In this document: positions 21,888-34,142 of the stretch, one piece after another
Position numbering within the stretch: position 1 is the first letter of the stretch
How the letters are laid out: every line of letters starts with the position of its first letter
NCBI GenBank assembly: GCA_030544215.1
Contig: JARZZO010000006.1
Coordinates: forward strand, 47,096,501 to 47,160,500
From: Zantedeschia hybrid cultivar
Lineage: Eukaryota > Streptophyta > Magnoliopsida > Alismatales > Araceae
DNA: 64,000 nt
Direction of reading: 5' to 3'
Position numbers and translations under genes: made by a program
Notes under the pieces: model-generated
What the model was told of the DNA's origin: nothing
Seen by the model: only the letters and a program-made list of their open reading frames with translations
The model's database searches: none

Positions 21888-22690
21888 TTTTCTGCTAGAT
21901 AAATCTTGTAGTTTCTCTTACAATGACCTTCTTTATGGCAGTGAAAACACTGACCTTTATCATTGACTTTAGCTTTCTCCTTTTGTGCCGCCGGTTTGCT
22001 TTTCACTAGCTTCTTAGGCTTACCTTTCTTAAAGCTCTGTGCAACTTTTCTTTTCTTGTTGGTCTTACCAACAAGCATTACATTTGGCTTATCTTTCTGG
22101 ATAGTGCCTTCTGCTGTCTTCAACATGTTGAGCTGCTCAGCCAGTGTAACTTCAATTTTGTTCATATTGAAGTTGATAATGAATTGTGAAAATGAATCTG
22201 GAAGGGACTGTAGGATTAAGTCGATGGTCAGGTCATTGTTCATAACAAAGTCGAGAACTGTAAGCCTCTCAATCCATTCTATCATCTTGAGCAAATGAGT
22301 TTTCACAGATGTGCCCTCGCTCATTCTGGTCCTGAACAATTTCTTAGATATCTCATATCTTTCTGTTCTGGATTGTTCACTGAACAACTCTTGTAGGTGA
22401 TTCAGAATCGACTTAGGTTCCATGTTATCGTGCTGTCGTTGCAGTTCATTGTTCATTGAACCAAGCATATAACACTGGACTTTGACAGAGTCCTCCTTCC
22501 AATTTTCATACATCATTAATTCATCTTCGTTAGCATTATCACCGGGTTGCACTGGATCTGATTGATCCCGGACATAGGCTAGCTTTTCACACCTGAGGAC
22601 AATCTTTAGGTTGCGTAACCAGTCAAGGTAATTTGGTCCCGTGAGTTTGTTTGCATCAAGTATGCAACGAAGGGGGTTAGGTGACGACAT
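21888..22690 (-). pseudogene. Copia gag (A1), 3' cut by A2
   Basis: The ATG at 22690 (MSSPNPLRCILDANKLTG) opens an uninterrupted gag of about 267 codons. It contains the UBN2-type core (WLRNLKIVLRCEKLAYV, ELFSEQSRTERYEISKKL, LLKMIEWIERL) and a basic linker. The zinc knuckle is CFHCHKEGHCKRNY, where the final Cys is Tyr (codon at 21908-21910). The frame would continue at 16484 with EKAKEKLGEAS and the protease once A2 is removed. The preceding leader carries the four-hairpin block. Confidence 0.88.
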
Positions 22691-25059
22691 AGCGACCTAC
22701 ATGGAAATATAAATTTAAAATGAGCAGATAGTTCTTAAAATCTGATTTAGGACTTTTAATCTAGATTTAGGCTCCCACTATTTTTCGGCGATCTGTATGA
22801 CCCTCTAATATACAGAACGGGAGATTCCGGTGATCTCCTAGTGGGGATCAGAATCCTTCGGGCATCAAGCATGTGACCTTGTGGTAGCACAACAAATCAC
22901 ATCAAGTCCCTTAGGCAGTCAACTCTTGACAGTTGCAACATTTGCAATATCCGATCGATTTAACCCCTGAATCAGAATGACCTTGTGGTAGTACAACAAA
23001 TCAAATGATTCAGTTAAGTTTATCCATCATTACTTAGATGACATGAATTCATAGTGCAATCCTTGTGGTAGCACAACAAAACTACACTATTTGTCCATTC
23101 ATCTCAATGACATCACATGTCGTAGACCTAGGTTAATTTCTAAATCAAATAGACCTTATGGTAGCACAACAAATCCATTTGAGATAAGAATTATCCTAAG
23201 ATCTATAATGATGGTGGGTTACGTGGATTATTCTGAATATCTCACATTTACAACTTAAATTTAAAAAGAGGGTTTTGAGTTGATTTATAAAAATCGTGCT
23301 ATCAATAGTATTTCGATTTGAAGTATCATTATACTTAATAGAAATATATATATGATAGCATGGTCCACAAATATCACATATATGCACAAAAATTAAATGG
23401 GGATGATCATGGACTGCTAAAGCTACTATGGAATCATCGGAGCCAAAGGATGATCCATAATAGGATCCTAATGTGAAAACAGCAACAATGGTTCCATTTG
23501 ATGCGAGTCCTTCCTCCAGAGGTGTCTTCAGAAGATCCCGTCCTCTAAACTTAATCCAAAACATTTAAATATGAAATTCAGGACTCACATGTCCATAAAT
23601 GTACATTTAAACACTAAGAAACATTGATCTTATCAAGGGGAGTACAATCTTATAGGAAGGTAGAAAGTACACTTGGATTAAGAAAGAGGAGGACACGCAG
23701 GTCCTATTTAAAATACCAAATGAAATAAGCATTGCATTCATCCACATCATTCATCACATGAAAATACTAAGTCCATGATCATCCCACCAGAAAACACATC
23801 ACATGCATCACAATCATCACATAATTGCAGTTTGGTATTAAATTTTATAAATATAAAATTATAATACCAATTAGTTTTCGAAATAACATTTTTTTCAGCA
23901 TAATCAATAATATTCAAAACATTATTGACAAATTAAATAACTAAATCATTCAGTTAATCTAAATCTTAATTCAAACAATTTGAACAGTAAAATGTAATCA
24001 AGTTATGCATGAAATCAGTTTAAAATATTTTTAAACAAATTAATTTAACAGGGAAATTAATTATCTAAAACAATTTTAAATAATTAACTAACACCCTATT
24101 AACAATAAAGCCCTTTAATTGAATAACAGTTATTAAACACTTTAATAAGCTGTTAATAATCATAAAAATAATTAATAACAATTATTAATTATTCCTATAA
24201 TTTTACTGTTTTAAAACAATTTTAAAACGGGCTTAAATGGGCTTAAAATGGGCTAATAAAGGGCTTAAAGGAGGTTTAACATTTATTAAAAATAATTTTA
24301 ATAATTATTTGAAATGGGCCCAGCCCATTAGGGCCCAAATGGCCCGGACCCGGGCCCTGGCTCGGCCAGGGGCTCTGGCTCGGCCAGGGTCGAGCCCTTG
24401 CTCGACCAGGGTCGAACCTTGGTCGTGCCAGGCACCGCCCAGCTCCCGGCCCGGTTCGACCGGGTCGGGACCAGGCGGTCCGGCCCTTTCTTCCTCCTCT
24501 CGACCGAGCCCCTTCTTTTCTGCAAACCCTAGTTGCAAGCCGCGGGGAGGAGGCCATGGCAGCGCCGCCAGGCACCGCCGGCAACGCCCCCACCACCGGC
24601 GATCCGCCCGGCACCGGTGGGGCAGCCGGCGGTGGCCAAATGGCCCTTGGATCGAGCCCTAAACTTCCCCTTAAAATCTGATTTTCCAGCGTAAAATCCG
24701 AATTAGGGCTTCAAATTTGTAGCTCTCCAAGGCCACTCCGGCGCCGGCAAATATGTCGGATGTGTAGTGGTGACTATCACCTAATGATCCAGACATCCGG
24801 GCCGCCATCCCAACATTTGGGAATCGCGTACGAAGCCACTGAAGTACCCCGGTTCGTCATCTCATGAAGAACTCCGAAAATCCCAAATAAAATCCGAAAA
24901 ATTACAGAAAAATAATCAAATTATTTGTGTTCATCATATGAACACTATTCCGTCATTTTTTAATCGGATTAAACGCAAGAACACGTACAATACGGGTTCT
25001 TCACGCATAACGAGAAAAACACGCAAAACGATGCCGTTTTACGACCGAACCAGCAACCT
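22691..25059 (-). other. A1 leader (non-coding)
   Basis: Going upstream from gag, the leader holds the hairpin block (22820-23173), a unique middle, an AT-rich palindrome array (about 23850-24235), a GC-rich block (about 24310-24650) with CCCTGG/CCAGGG palindromes, and the primer site. Frames of up to 141 codons exist in the GC-rich block on both strands. They lack recognisable domains and are not kept in A3. Confidence 0.7.
22820..23173 (-). other. Four TTGTG/CACAA hairpins plus GGAGAT hairpin upstream of gag (A1)
   Basis: On + the repeats read CTTGTGGTAGCACAAC and lie at about 22877-22896, 22981-23000, 23061-23080 and 23154-23173. GGAGAT (22820-22825) pairs with ATCTCC (22833-22838) around 7 nt. 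Number, order and spacing match B1, B2 and A3, although the surrounding sequence has diverged. Confidence 0.78.
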
Positions 25060-25072
25060 GGCTCTAATACCA
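25060..25072 (-). other. Primer binding site of A1
   Basis: GGCTCTAATACCA on +, with one mismatch to the initiator tRNA-Met type site. It lies 1 nt from the LTR at 25074. Confidence 0.85.
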
Positions 25073-25073
25073 C

Positions 25074-25747
25074 TGTTAGGAATCGCCAGGAACGCAGCGG
25101 AGAATAAAATCGATTCCATTGTATCGGTTGCTGGGATCGTAAAACGGACATTAAAATAAATGCGGGAAGAACAGTTCTTCACCTTTGTAGGGTTTCGAAT
25201 CTCCCGTGGATGATACCGACTCGGTAATCGCGCACGCACACGATCTCTACAAGCAAAGATAATCAAGATACAATGGTCTACAAGCAAGGTATCATTGGTG
25301 ACTCAGGTCAAAGGACCAACTGCGCTATTGCAACGATTGAATTCCCTGGTTGACTATTAGGTATAATGACCATCCAGGAATTCTAATTCAGATCTGTTCA
25401 GTGAACTCATTCTCTAATGAGCACCCACAAGTTTTTCTTAGTGTCACCACACAAGTAAATGTGAGATCATTCACCCTCATCGCATGAGCATAAATAACTT
25501 GTGTCGATCTTATCAGATATTTAACGTCCATTTCAAATATCTTATGATCGAGAACTGTCTAAGACAAGTGACTAAGAATATTGATCTCACTATCATGATC
25601 TCATCATGATTCAATATCCTATACATTTGTCTACGGACTTTCATTACGATAGTTAATATACGAGAACTATATATAATGAAAGGATTGCCTTTATTAATAT
25701 TTTGAACTAGAATGTACAATGATTGACTTTGAGGCCACCCAATTCTA
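25074..25747 (-). repeat. Copia-A LTR shared by A1 and A3, with 0.9-kb deletion
   Basis: It starts TGTTAGGAATCGCC and reaches CCCAATTCTA, but jumps at about 25249 from the R/U5 side (CACGATCTCTA) into U3. About 0.9 kb, including the TATA box and the U3 palindrome, is lost. The right end has lost ACA. It borders the A1 primer site on one side and the degraded A3 polypurine tract on the other, so it serves as 5' LTR of A1 and 3' LTR of A3. Confidence 0.85.
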
Positions 25748-25764
25748 TCTTTTTTCCACTTGGA

Positions 25765-27400
25765 CTACAGCCAATCACCCATATGTATAAGTCCTATAGA
25801 CTTTACGTGACGTTCTAAATTATTTTGAGACAATGGCTTAGTCAAGGGATTTGCTACATTATCTTCGGATGAGACTTTCTCAGCCACTATATCTTCTCTG
25901 GTGATTATTTCACGGATCAGATGAAATCGTCCCAGAATGTGCTTTGACCTCTGATGTGATCTAGGCTCCTTTGCTTGAGCTATTGCTCCATTGTTGTCAC
26001 ACAATAATGGAACAAGATATGAAATGCTTGGGACTACTCCAAGTGCAGAGATGAACTTCTTCATCCAAACCGTTGCCTTAGCCGCTTCAGCTGCAGCAAT
26101 GTATTCTGCTTCGATCGTCGAATCTGCAGTTGTTTCTTGTTTGGAACTTTTCCAACTTACTGCACCTCTATTTAACATGAACACAAATCTAGACATGGAT
26201 TTGTTGTCATCCATATCCGAGTGGAAGCTTGAGTCTATAAACCCTCGAAGTTCCAAGTCATTTCCTCCATAAACGAGAAATAGATCATTAGTCCTTCTCA
26301 AGTATCTAAGGATACATTTCACCGCCTTCCAGTGTTCCTCACCTGGATCAGCCTGATATCTACTGATGACACTTAGTGGATGTGCCACATCAGGCCTAGT
26401 ACATAGCATTGCGTACATGATGGATCCTATTGCCGAAGCATAAGGAACTCTATCCATGTATGCTTTCTCTTCAGGTGTTTTTGGAAACATTCCTTTAGAG
26501 AGATAAATTCCATTTCTCATCGGAACAAGACCTCACTTGGAATTTTCCATGCCAAACCTTTTGACTATGGTGTCTATGTACATGGATTGGGATAAGCCAA
26601 GCATCCTTTTAGATCTATCTCTATAGATCCTTATTCCCAGAGTATAGGATGCCTCTCCCAAATCCTTCATGGAGAAGTTTTTGGATAACCAAATCTTTAC
26701 TGATGACAACATTCCTACATCATTCCCAATGAGTAGAATGTCATCAACGTAAAGTACCAAAAAGGTAACCGCTCTCCCACTGATCTTTTTGTATACACAA
26801 GGTTCATCTTCATTCTTAATGAAGTCATAAGATTTGATAGCTTCATCAAATCTTAAGTTTCAAGTTCGGGATGCTTGCGTTAATCTATAAATGGATCTAT
26901 GCAGCCTGCATACCTTACTTGAATGCTCTTTGGAAGTGAATCCTTCAGGTTGTATCATATACACCTCTTCTTGAAGGTTCCCGTTAAGGAATGCTATTTT
27001 CACATCCATTTTTCATATTTCATAATCATAGAATGCATCAACAGTAAGAAGTATTCTGATTGACTTAATCATGGCAAGTGGAGAAAAAGTTTCGTCATAG
27101 TCAATTCCTTGTCTTTGACGATACCCTTTCGCTACCAGTCTTGCCTTGTATGTGTCAATCTATCCATCTATCCTGATCTTTCTTTTAAAGATCCATTTAC
27201 TGCCAATAGGTACTATACCTTCTGACATATTAACTAAGTTCCAAACTTGGTTGGCATACATGGACTGAATTTCTGAATTCATTACCTCTTGCCATTTCTC
27301 TTATTCTTGACTATTCATGGCTTCTTGGTAGGTTTGAGGATCATCATCCTCATTTGAGTGAACTATTGGTTTGCCGTCATCGATATGTCCAACATATCTT
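25765..27400 (-). pseudogene. Copia reverse transcriptase and RNase H (A3)
   Basis: RNase H and the RT end form one frame, 25765-26520, ending GDWL. A stop at about 26533 (ENSK then TGA) precedes the frame with LYVDDILLIG (26533-26760). The RT start (about 26761-27290) is broken further but still recognisable, for example LPEGFTSKEHSSKVC in other frames. FIDSSF replaces FTDSSF. Order and spacing equal those of A1. Confidence 0.85.
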
Positions 27401-28868
27401 TCATGCTATATAGGCACTCTACCATATCTGCAAATTTCTTGTGTATTATCTTGAACAAGTTCTTGAGTCAATCGCTCATCAGATAAGTCAACATTGATTT
27501 GTGAGTCTGAAATTTCTTCCAATTCTATCTTGCTCCTACTGTCTTCTTTTAAAAGATATTCTTTCTTTAAGAAGACAGCTCTTTTTGCGACAAACACCCT
27601 TTGATCGGTTGGCTGATAGAAATAATATCCAAAAGTCTCTTTTGGATATCCCACAAACCTGCATATTTTTGTCCTGGAATCCAGTTTATTTGGATCATGT
27701 CTTTTGACATGTGCAGGACAACCCCAGACTCTAACATGCTTAAAGTCTAGTTTCTTTCCTTTCTATATCTCATATGGAGTGGAAGATACTGACTTACTGG
27801 GAACTTTGTTCAACAGATATGCGGCGGACAATAGTGCATATCCCCACAAAAAAATTGGAAGTTTAGCATAACTCATCATTGATCGTACCATATCTAATAG
27901 AGTACGATTTCTCCTTTCTAATACACCATTTAACTGTAGTGTATAGGGAGGATTTCATTGAGACAGAATACCATTATTCTTAAGATATTGTATGAATTTT
28001 ATACTTAAGTATTCACCCCCTCGATTTGATCGAAGTGTTTTGATACTCTTCCCAGTTCGGTTCTCAAATTCATTATTAAATTTTTTAAATTTCTCAAAGA
28101 CTTTTGACTTATATTTTATTAAATATATATAAAGCCATATCTTGAGAAATCATCTTTAAATGAAACGAAGTATGAGTAACCACCCATAGTATGAGTGGAC
28201 ATTGGACCACATATATCACTATGTATTAGTTCCAATAATTCCTTAGCTCTTTCTCCATATCTAGAAAATGAAGTCTTGGTCATTTTTCCTATGAGACAAG
28301 CTTCACAAGTTGCAAATGATTCATAATCAAATGGATCAAGATATCCATTCTTTTGCAACCTTATGATCCTATTCTCATTTATATGACCGAGCCTACAATG
28401 CCATAGATATGATTTATTCACATCTTTATCTATTCGTTCAAGAGACTTATTTACTAGACATACATCATATACAATATCAAGTAAATATAAACTATTTAAC
28501 AAATATCCAGAAGCAAACAAATTGTCTCTTAGATAAATAGAACAACCATTATTCTGTAGTTTTATTGAATATCCTTCTCTATCTAAATAAGAAATGGAAA
28601 TGATATTCCTAATTATAGTTGGAACATAATAACAATCTATTAGTTCCAATGAGTCTCCTAACGGCATCTAAAGTCTTCTTGTCCCCACAGCTAACGCAGC
28701 AACCTTTGCTCCATTTCCAAGTTTCAGATCCATGTCTCCACGATTCAATCTTCTTTTACTTGTTAGCACCTAAAAGTTATTGCAGATATGAGAAACACAT
28801 CTAGTATCTAGTACCCAAGATGTTGATTCTTTATAAGACAAGTTTAGATCAATCATGAGTATACAGGA
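27401..28868 (-). pseudogene. Copia protease and integrase (A3)
   Basis: The integrase C-terminal part (PKETFGYYFYQP) is at 27406-27654. The N-terminal zinc region and first catalytic Asp (WHCRLGHINENR, IHSDICGPM) are at 28119-28667. Protease VLDTRCVSHICNN near 28800 shows Gly to Arg in the DTG motif, which should abolish catalysis. Several frameshifts and stops separate the parts. Confidence 0.85.
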
Positions 28869-29696
28869 AGCTTCACCAAGCTTATCCTTTGCTTTTTCTG
28901 CTAGATAAATCTTGTAGTTTCTCTTCCAGTGACCTTCTTTATGGCAGTGGAAACACTGACCTTTATTATTGACTTTAGCTTTGCCCTTTTGAACTGTTGG
29001 TTTGCTTTTCACTGGCTTATTTGGCTTACCTTTCTTAAAGGTTTGTCCGGCTTTTCTTTTCTTATTGGTCTTACCAACAAACATAACATGTGGCTTATCT
29101 TTCTGGATAGTGCCTTCAACTGTCTTCAACATGTTGAGCAGCTCAGCCAATGTAACCTCAATTTTGTTCATATTGAAGTTGATGATGAATTGTGAAAATG
29201 AATCTGATAGGGACTGAAAGATTAAGTCGATGCTTAGGGCATTGTTCATAACAAAATCAAGCACTACAAGCCTCTCAATCCATTCTATCATCTTGAGCAC
29301 ATGAGTTTGCACAGATGTCCCTTCGCTCATTCTGATCTTGAACAGTTTCTTAGATATCTCATATCTTTCTTTCCTCGATTGTTCACTAAACAACTCTTGT
29401 ATATGATTCAAAATGGCCTTAGCTTCTATGTTATCATGTTGTCGTTGTAGTTCATTGTTCATTGAACCAAGCATATAACACTGGACTTTAATAGAGTCCT
29501 CTTTCTAGTTTTCAAACATCATTAATTCATCTTCGTTAGCATTTTCACCAGGTTGTTCTGGATCAAGTTGATCCAGGACATAGGCTAGTTTTTCACACCT
29601 GAGGACAATCTTCAGGTTACGTAACCAGTCAATGTAATTTTGTCCCGTAAGTTTGTTGGCATCAAGTATGAAACGAAGAGGGTTAGGTGACGACAT
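28869..29696 (-). pseudogene. Copia gag (A3)
   Basis: The ATG at 29696 (MSSPNPLRFILDANKLTG) is followed after 63 codons by a TAG at about 29502-29504, where A1 has Trp. The frame 28770-29474 then carries the rest of the gag core and the knuckle CFHCHKEGHWKRNY. The last Cys is Tyr (28914-28916), as in A1. Gag and protease are read in the same frame here, as in A1. Confidence 0.87.
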
Positions 29697-31809
29697 AGCG
29701 ACCTACAAGGAAATATAACGAAAAATAAGCAGATAGTTCTTTAAAAATCAGATTTAGGACTTTTAATCTAGATTTATACTCCCACTATTTTTCGGCGATC
29801 TGTACGACCCTCTAATATACAGAACGGGAGATTCCGGTGATCTCATAGTGAGTATCAAAATGCTTTGGATATCATGCATGTGATCTTGTGATAGCACAAC
29901 AAATCACATCACAATCCTCAGGTAGCCAACTCTTGACAATTGCAACAATTGCAATATCCGATCAGGTTTAGCCCATGAATCAGAATGATCTTGTGGTAAC
30001 ACAACAAATTAAACGATTCAGTTAGGTTTATCCATCATTACTTAGATAATATGAATTCATAGTTCAATCCTTGTGGTAGCACAACAGAACTACACTATTT
30101 GTCCATCTATCTTAATGACATCTCATGTTGTGGACCTAGATTAATTTCTAAATAAAATAGACCTTGTGGTAGCACAACAACTCTATTTGAAATAAGAATT
30201 ATCTTTAGATCTATAATGATGGTGGGTAACGTGGATTATTCTAAATATCTCACGTTTTACAACTTAGAATTTTAAAAGAAGGTTTTTAAGTTTGATTTTA
30301 AAAATCGTGCTATTAATAATATTTAAATTTGAAGTATCATAATACTTAAGCATAATCCACATATATCAAATAAATGCAAAAGATTTAAAATAGGATGATC
30401 ATGAACTACTAATTCTATTATGGAATCATCGGAACCAAACGATGATCCATAATGAGATCCTATGGTGAATCGAGCAATCCAGGTTCCACATGTTGCTAGT
30501 CCGTCCTCCACGGGTGTCTTCAGAGGATCCCGACCTCAAATATTTAATCCTCTACATTTAAATATGAATAAGGACTCGCAGGTCCATTAATGTACATTTA
30601 AATAATAAGTAGAAATCTTGATCTCATCAAGGGGAGTACAAACTTAGAGGAAGATAGAATATACATTTGGATTTAAGAAAGAGGAGGACACGCAGGTCCT
30701 ATTTAAAAGACCAAATAAAGCATGCATCGCATTCAACCATAATAACCATCACAAGATGAACCTAAGTCCATGATCATCCCACCATTCAACACAATACATC
30801 AAATGCATTAAAAATAATTATCATATAATTATATTTGGTAAAATAAAAATTATAATACCATTAGTTTTCCGAAATAATAATTATCTTAAGTTTAAATCAA
30901 CAATGATTCACAATATTATTGATACAAAATCTAACTAAACTATTCAGTTAACTAATCACTCATTCAAACATTTTGAACAGATTAATAAAATCAAGTTATG
31001 CACAAAAATAAGTTTAAAAAACAATTTTTAAACTTAATTTATTAATAGGGAAGTTAATAATCTAAAACAATTTTTAAATAATTAACTAATGCCCTATAAT
31101 CAATAAAATCCTTTCAAATTTAATTAACAATAATTAAATTATTTAATAAACTGTCAATTAAATTTTTTAGAATTTAAACAAAATTAAAAATTGCAAAAAA
31201 ATGGGTTTTAAAACAATTTTTAATGGGCTAAAGGGGGTTAATGACTAAATGGGTCTGGGGGGGGTCGTCGGGTCCAGACCCAGTTCAGTCAGGCGCCGGT
31301 CCGCACGGGTCCAAGCGGGCCGACCCGGTTAGCCCACGCATCGCTCACCCCTGCCGCCCGTTAGGGTTTGTGCAGGGGGAAGCGCCTGTGCCCGAGCAGA
31401 TCGGTGGGGGGGAAGCGCCTATGCGCGAGCAGATCGGCGGGGCCCAGGCAGGCTCTGGCCAGAGCTGCCGACGCCAGTGGGTGCCGGACATCTCCTGGAA
31501 TCCTGCATGCAACCTTTATTTCGTTTGCATGGCCACATGGCCAACAACTTGTATGCATGCAGGATGATTTTAATGGTCGATTCTCGGCCCAGACAGGGTT
31601 GATGACGCCGGCGAGGGTCTCGGATGTTGCTATGCGTCTAACGCAGCAGCAAGAACCCAAGGGACTATCCCTATAGCTATCCTTATAACAAAATATTAAC
31701 CTCTTCGATGGGCATACGCATGAAGCATTTACAATACAGCAGCCTCCCCAACAAGTCTAATAATCCTATGCAGGGCCGGATGTTCTCTGTGACAAACTAG
31801 TAGTAGTAG
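29697..31809 (-). other. A3 leader, gag-proximal part (non-coding)
   Basis: It includes the hairpin block (29826-30180), an AT-rich palindrome region (about 30835-31200) and a GC-rich block (31240-31480) that differs in sequence from those of A1 and A2. Frames at 31241-31676 are overlapping composition artefacts. The leader resumes at 33848 after a gypsy LTR. Confidence 0.65.
29826..30180 (-). other. Four TTGTG/CACAA hairpins plus GGAGAT hairpin upstream of gag (A3)
   Basis: Repeats are at about 29884-29903, 29989-30009, 30069-30088 and 30161-30180. The GGAGAT arm starts at about 29826. The second repeat reads CTTGTGGTAACACAAC and the first CTTGTGATAGCACAAC, so changes fall in or next to the loop while the TTGTG/CACAA stem stays intact in all four. 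Confidence 0.75.
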
Positions 31810-33847
31810 TGTAAGGATTGAGGTTTCGGATCTGGTTATCGGGTCAGTTTCGGGGTCGGATCCCTTAGTTTGGGCCCTAGTGGGGCTGAGACTTAGTGCC
31901 ACGTGTTTTAGGTTGTGCCACGTGGGCTGGCCTTGGGGCGCGAGAGTACGGCCCCGGTCATATCGTCTGAATGGCGTCTTGGATGGACGACGCCATTTAG
32001 AGTACAACCCTGGTTTGTCAATGTACTGCCCGGTCTTGTCATCTGAATGACGTCGGGCTTACACGACATGTTTTACCCAACTTCTGTTTGACCCCGCGAA
32101 CCCTTTCTCATTTCCCTCATTCTCTCCTTTCTCTTCTCTCTCCTCTCTTCCCTCTGATCTCCAGCGACCCCTCCCCCTCTCCTTACTTTCCTCCCCCCAT
32201 TCCATCTCTCCCTCCACTCCATCAACCTCCTAACTCCCACCACTACCACCACCATCTCCTCCTCGGCGTTTTTCTCTCCGGACGACGGCCGACGTCCCGG
32301 TGGAGTAACGGCGTCCACGGCGATACCGGCGGCGGCGTGTAGCGAGGCGGATCGGCAGCTTGGAACTAGGAGGAGTTCAAGTAACCGGTAGGGTGACGAT
32401 CCCCGCTGTATTTTGTTTAAAAGCATGTTTTCCCGCTTTGAAGCATGTTTAGGTTAAGCATGTTTAGAGGATTCTTGAGGTGAAAATACTAAATGCATGT
32501 AATGAGAAATTGGGTGTTTTAATAGGTATTTAGGTTCTCCTTCCCCTCCTTCATTTTTTGGGGTTTTTCGTGCAATTAGGGGGAGAAATCCCACCTCATG
32601 GATTGGGGGAAGGCGGAGGGAGAACCTGTCTGTGAAGGTTGAATGGCGTCGGGGGACAGCGACGCCTTTTAGAAAGGCGGCTTCAACCACAACGTGATTT
32701 GACCTAGATAACAGACTCTGTCTCTGGAACTGAATGGCGTCCAGGGACAGCGACGCCATTTTAATGGCGTACTCCGTGGATGACGCGTTTTAGGCCTTTT
32801 TTTCGAGGCCAGATTTCACATGAACCAGTTTAGGGAGCTTGAATAACGTCGGTCTTGGGCGATGCGATTCAAGCCAGAACACCATTAATCCCTGCAACTA
32901 ACACGTGCTTACGTTGTCAGATAGTTTAGTTAATTGCATGCTTAGAAATGTATTCGGTGACATTGGATTCTATGTGATCGGATCGCACCGTGTTGTGTTT
33001 TGTGCGATCGTGGGCCTAGAGTGACAGTTGTTAGCGCTTAGGCACCCTGTGTCGGTGTGGGAGTGACACAGCGCCGGTATGGGAGTGGCGGGGTGACGCC
33101 TAGAGAGAAGGGTCATCTGGTGTATCCCGGGGTATAGCTAGTACCGGTGTGGGAGTGGTACATTCGGAGTGTCACTCGTGCTGGGGGAAGCAGAACCACC
33201 TGGAGCCTGTAAGGCCAGAGTAGCCAGCGCGCTATCCGAGGAGTTGCTGTTTGGTCTCAGCGGGTCGGAGTTTCTCGCGTTTGGCCGTGTGGTTGGCGTG
33301 TTTGGCCGAAACATTGGTTGTGGGCTCTGTAGTAGAATGGTTTCAGAATTGTGCATGTGTTTTAAATCAAAATCTAGGAGTTATGTTTACTGCTTTACTT
33401 GCTTAAATTATTTATATTTGTGTTGCTGCACTTGTGGGTGCGTGAGTGGGCAGTGGGGATCGAAGGATCCCTACTGAGTCTTTTCGATGAGACTCACCCC
33501 TGCGGTTTTCAGGTGAGGGTTCAAGGTAGGCGTAGAGAGGAGAGTGTTGCTTCGAGTCGCGTGCCAGTAGCCGTTGTTCCGGGGTATGCCCCGATGTAGT
33601 TGTTATTTTATTTTCTGACCTGTATGCCTAATTGTTTCTTTTCAGTTGGAGTATGTAATTATTTGCTGTGTCGAGTCACATTGTAATAATATTAATTCTT
33701 GCCCTTTCTTTTTAATTCAATGCGATGTGAATGTTTATCTTAGTTTATTATTTATTTCCCAGACTTATCCAGATCCTGGTTTGACTCCAAATTAATGATT
33801 CGGTACCCATTTAGTAATCGGATCCCCGAGTATAAGGTGACGGGTAG
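31810..33847 (+). mobile_element. Gypsy G-family LTR inside A3 leader (solo-like)
   Basis: It begins TGTAAGGATTGAGG at 31810, as does the G2 LTR, and runs to GGTGACGGGT at 33847, lacking the last few bases. It is in + orientation, opposite to G1 and G2, without adjoining internal sequence. It interrupts the A3 leader, which resumes at 33848. A clean target duplication is not seen (agtag at 31805-31809 against agaga). It contains a pyrimidine-rich stretch (32100-32270), GCGTC modules and repeats of GGTGTGGGAGTG near 33052-33162. Confidence 0.85.
31970..32869. repeat. AATNGCGTC - N10 - GACGCNATT modules (gypsy LTR, + copy)
   Basis: Modules lie at 31970-31997 (perfect 9-bp arms AATGGCGTC/GACGCCATT), 32046-32073, 32642-32669, 32733-32760 (perfect arms), 32763-32790 and 32842-32869. 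Spacers are all 10 bp and differ in sequence (ttggatggac, cagggacagc, ggtcttgggc). Confidence 0.8.
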
Positions 33848-34128
33848 AGAAACCAGGACATTCCTACGACTCTCCGTTTGCTGTGCATGTAGAAGATTAT
33901 TCTCAGAAGAGGGAATAAAATAAGGGCTATGTATGATCTACCCGCATGGATATCCAACTGAATAAACAAACACCTTTAAGCCTGGGAACAATTCTCGAAT
34001 ATCTTATGAAGAAGATAAAAATAAATGATTTTAATCTTAGTCCAAAAACGTGTACAATACACGTTCGTCACGCATAACGAGCAATTATTAAGCAACACGA
34101 TGTCGTTTTACGATCGAACCAGCAACCT
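33848..34128 (-). other. A3 leader, LTR-proximal part (non-coding)
   Basis: Resumes Copia-A leader text (ATACACGTTCGTCACGCATA) also seen at about 20205-20245 and 24985-25020, ending at the primer site. No gene. Confidence 0.65.
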
Positions 34129-34141
34129 GGCTCTGATACCA
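34129..34141 (-). other. Primer binding site of A3
   Basis: GGCTCTGATACCA on +, a perfect initiator tRNA-Met type site, 1 nt from the LTR. Confidence 0.9.
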
Positions 34142-34142
34142 C

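Noticed and set aside
31805..31809. Target duplication for the gypsy LTR in the A3 leader
   Set aside because: agtag does not match the sequence after 33847, and the LTR 3' end is truncated there.
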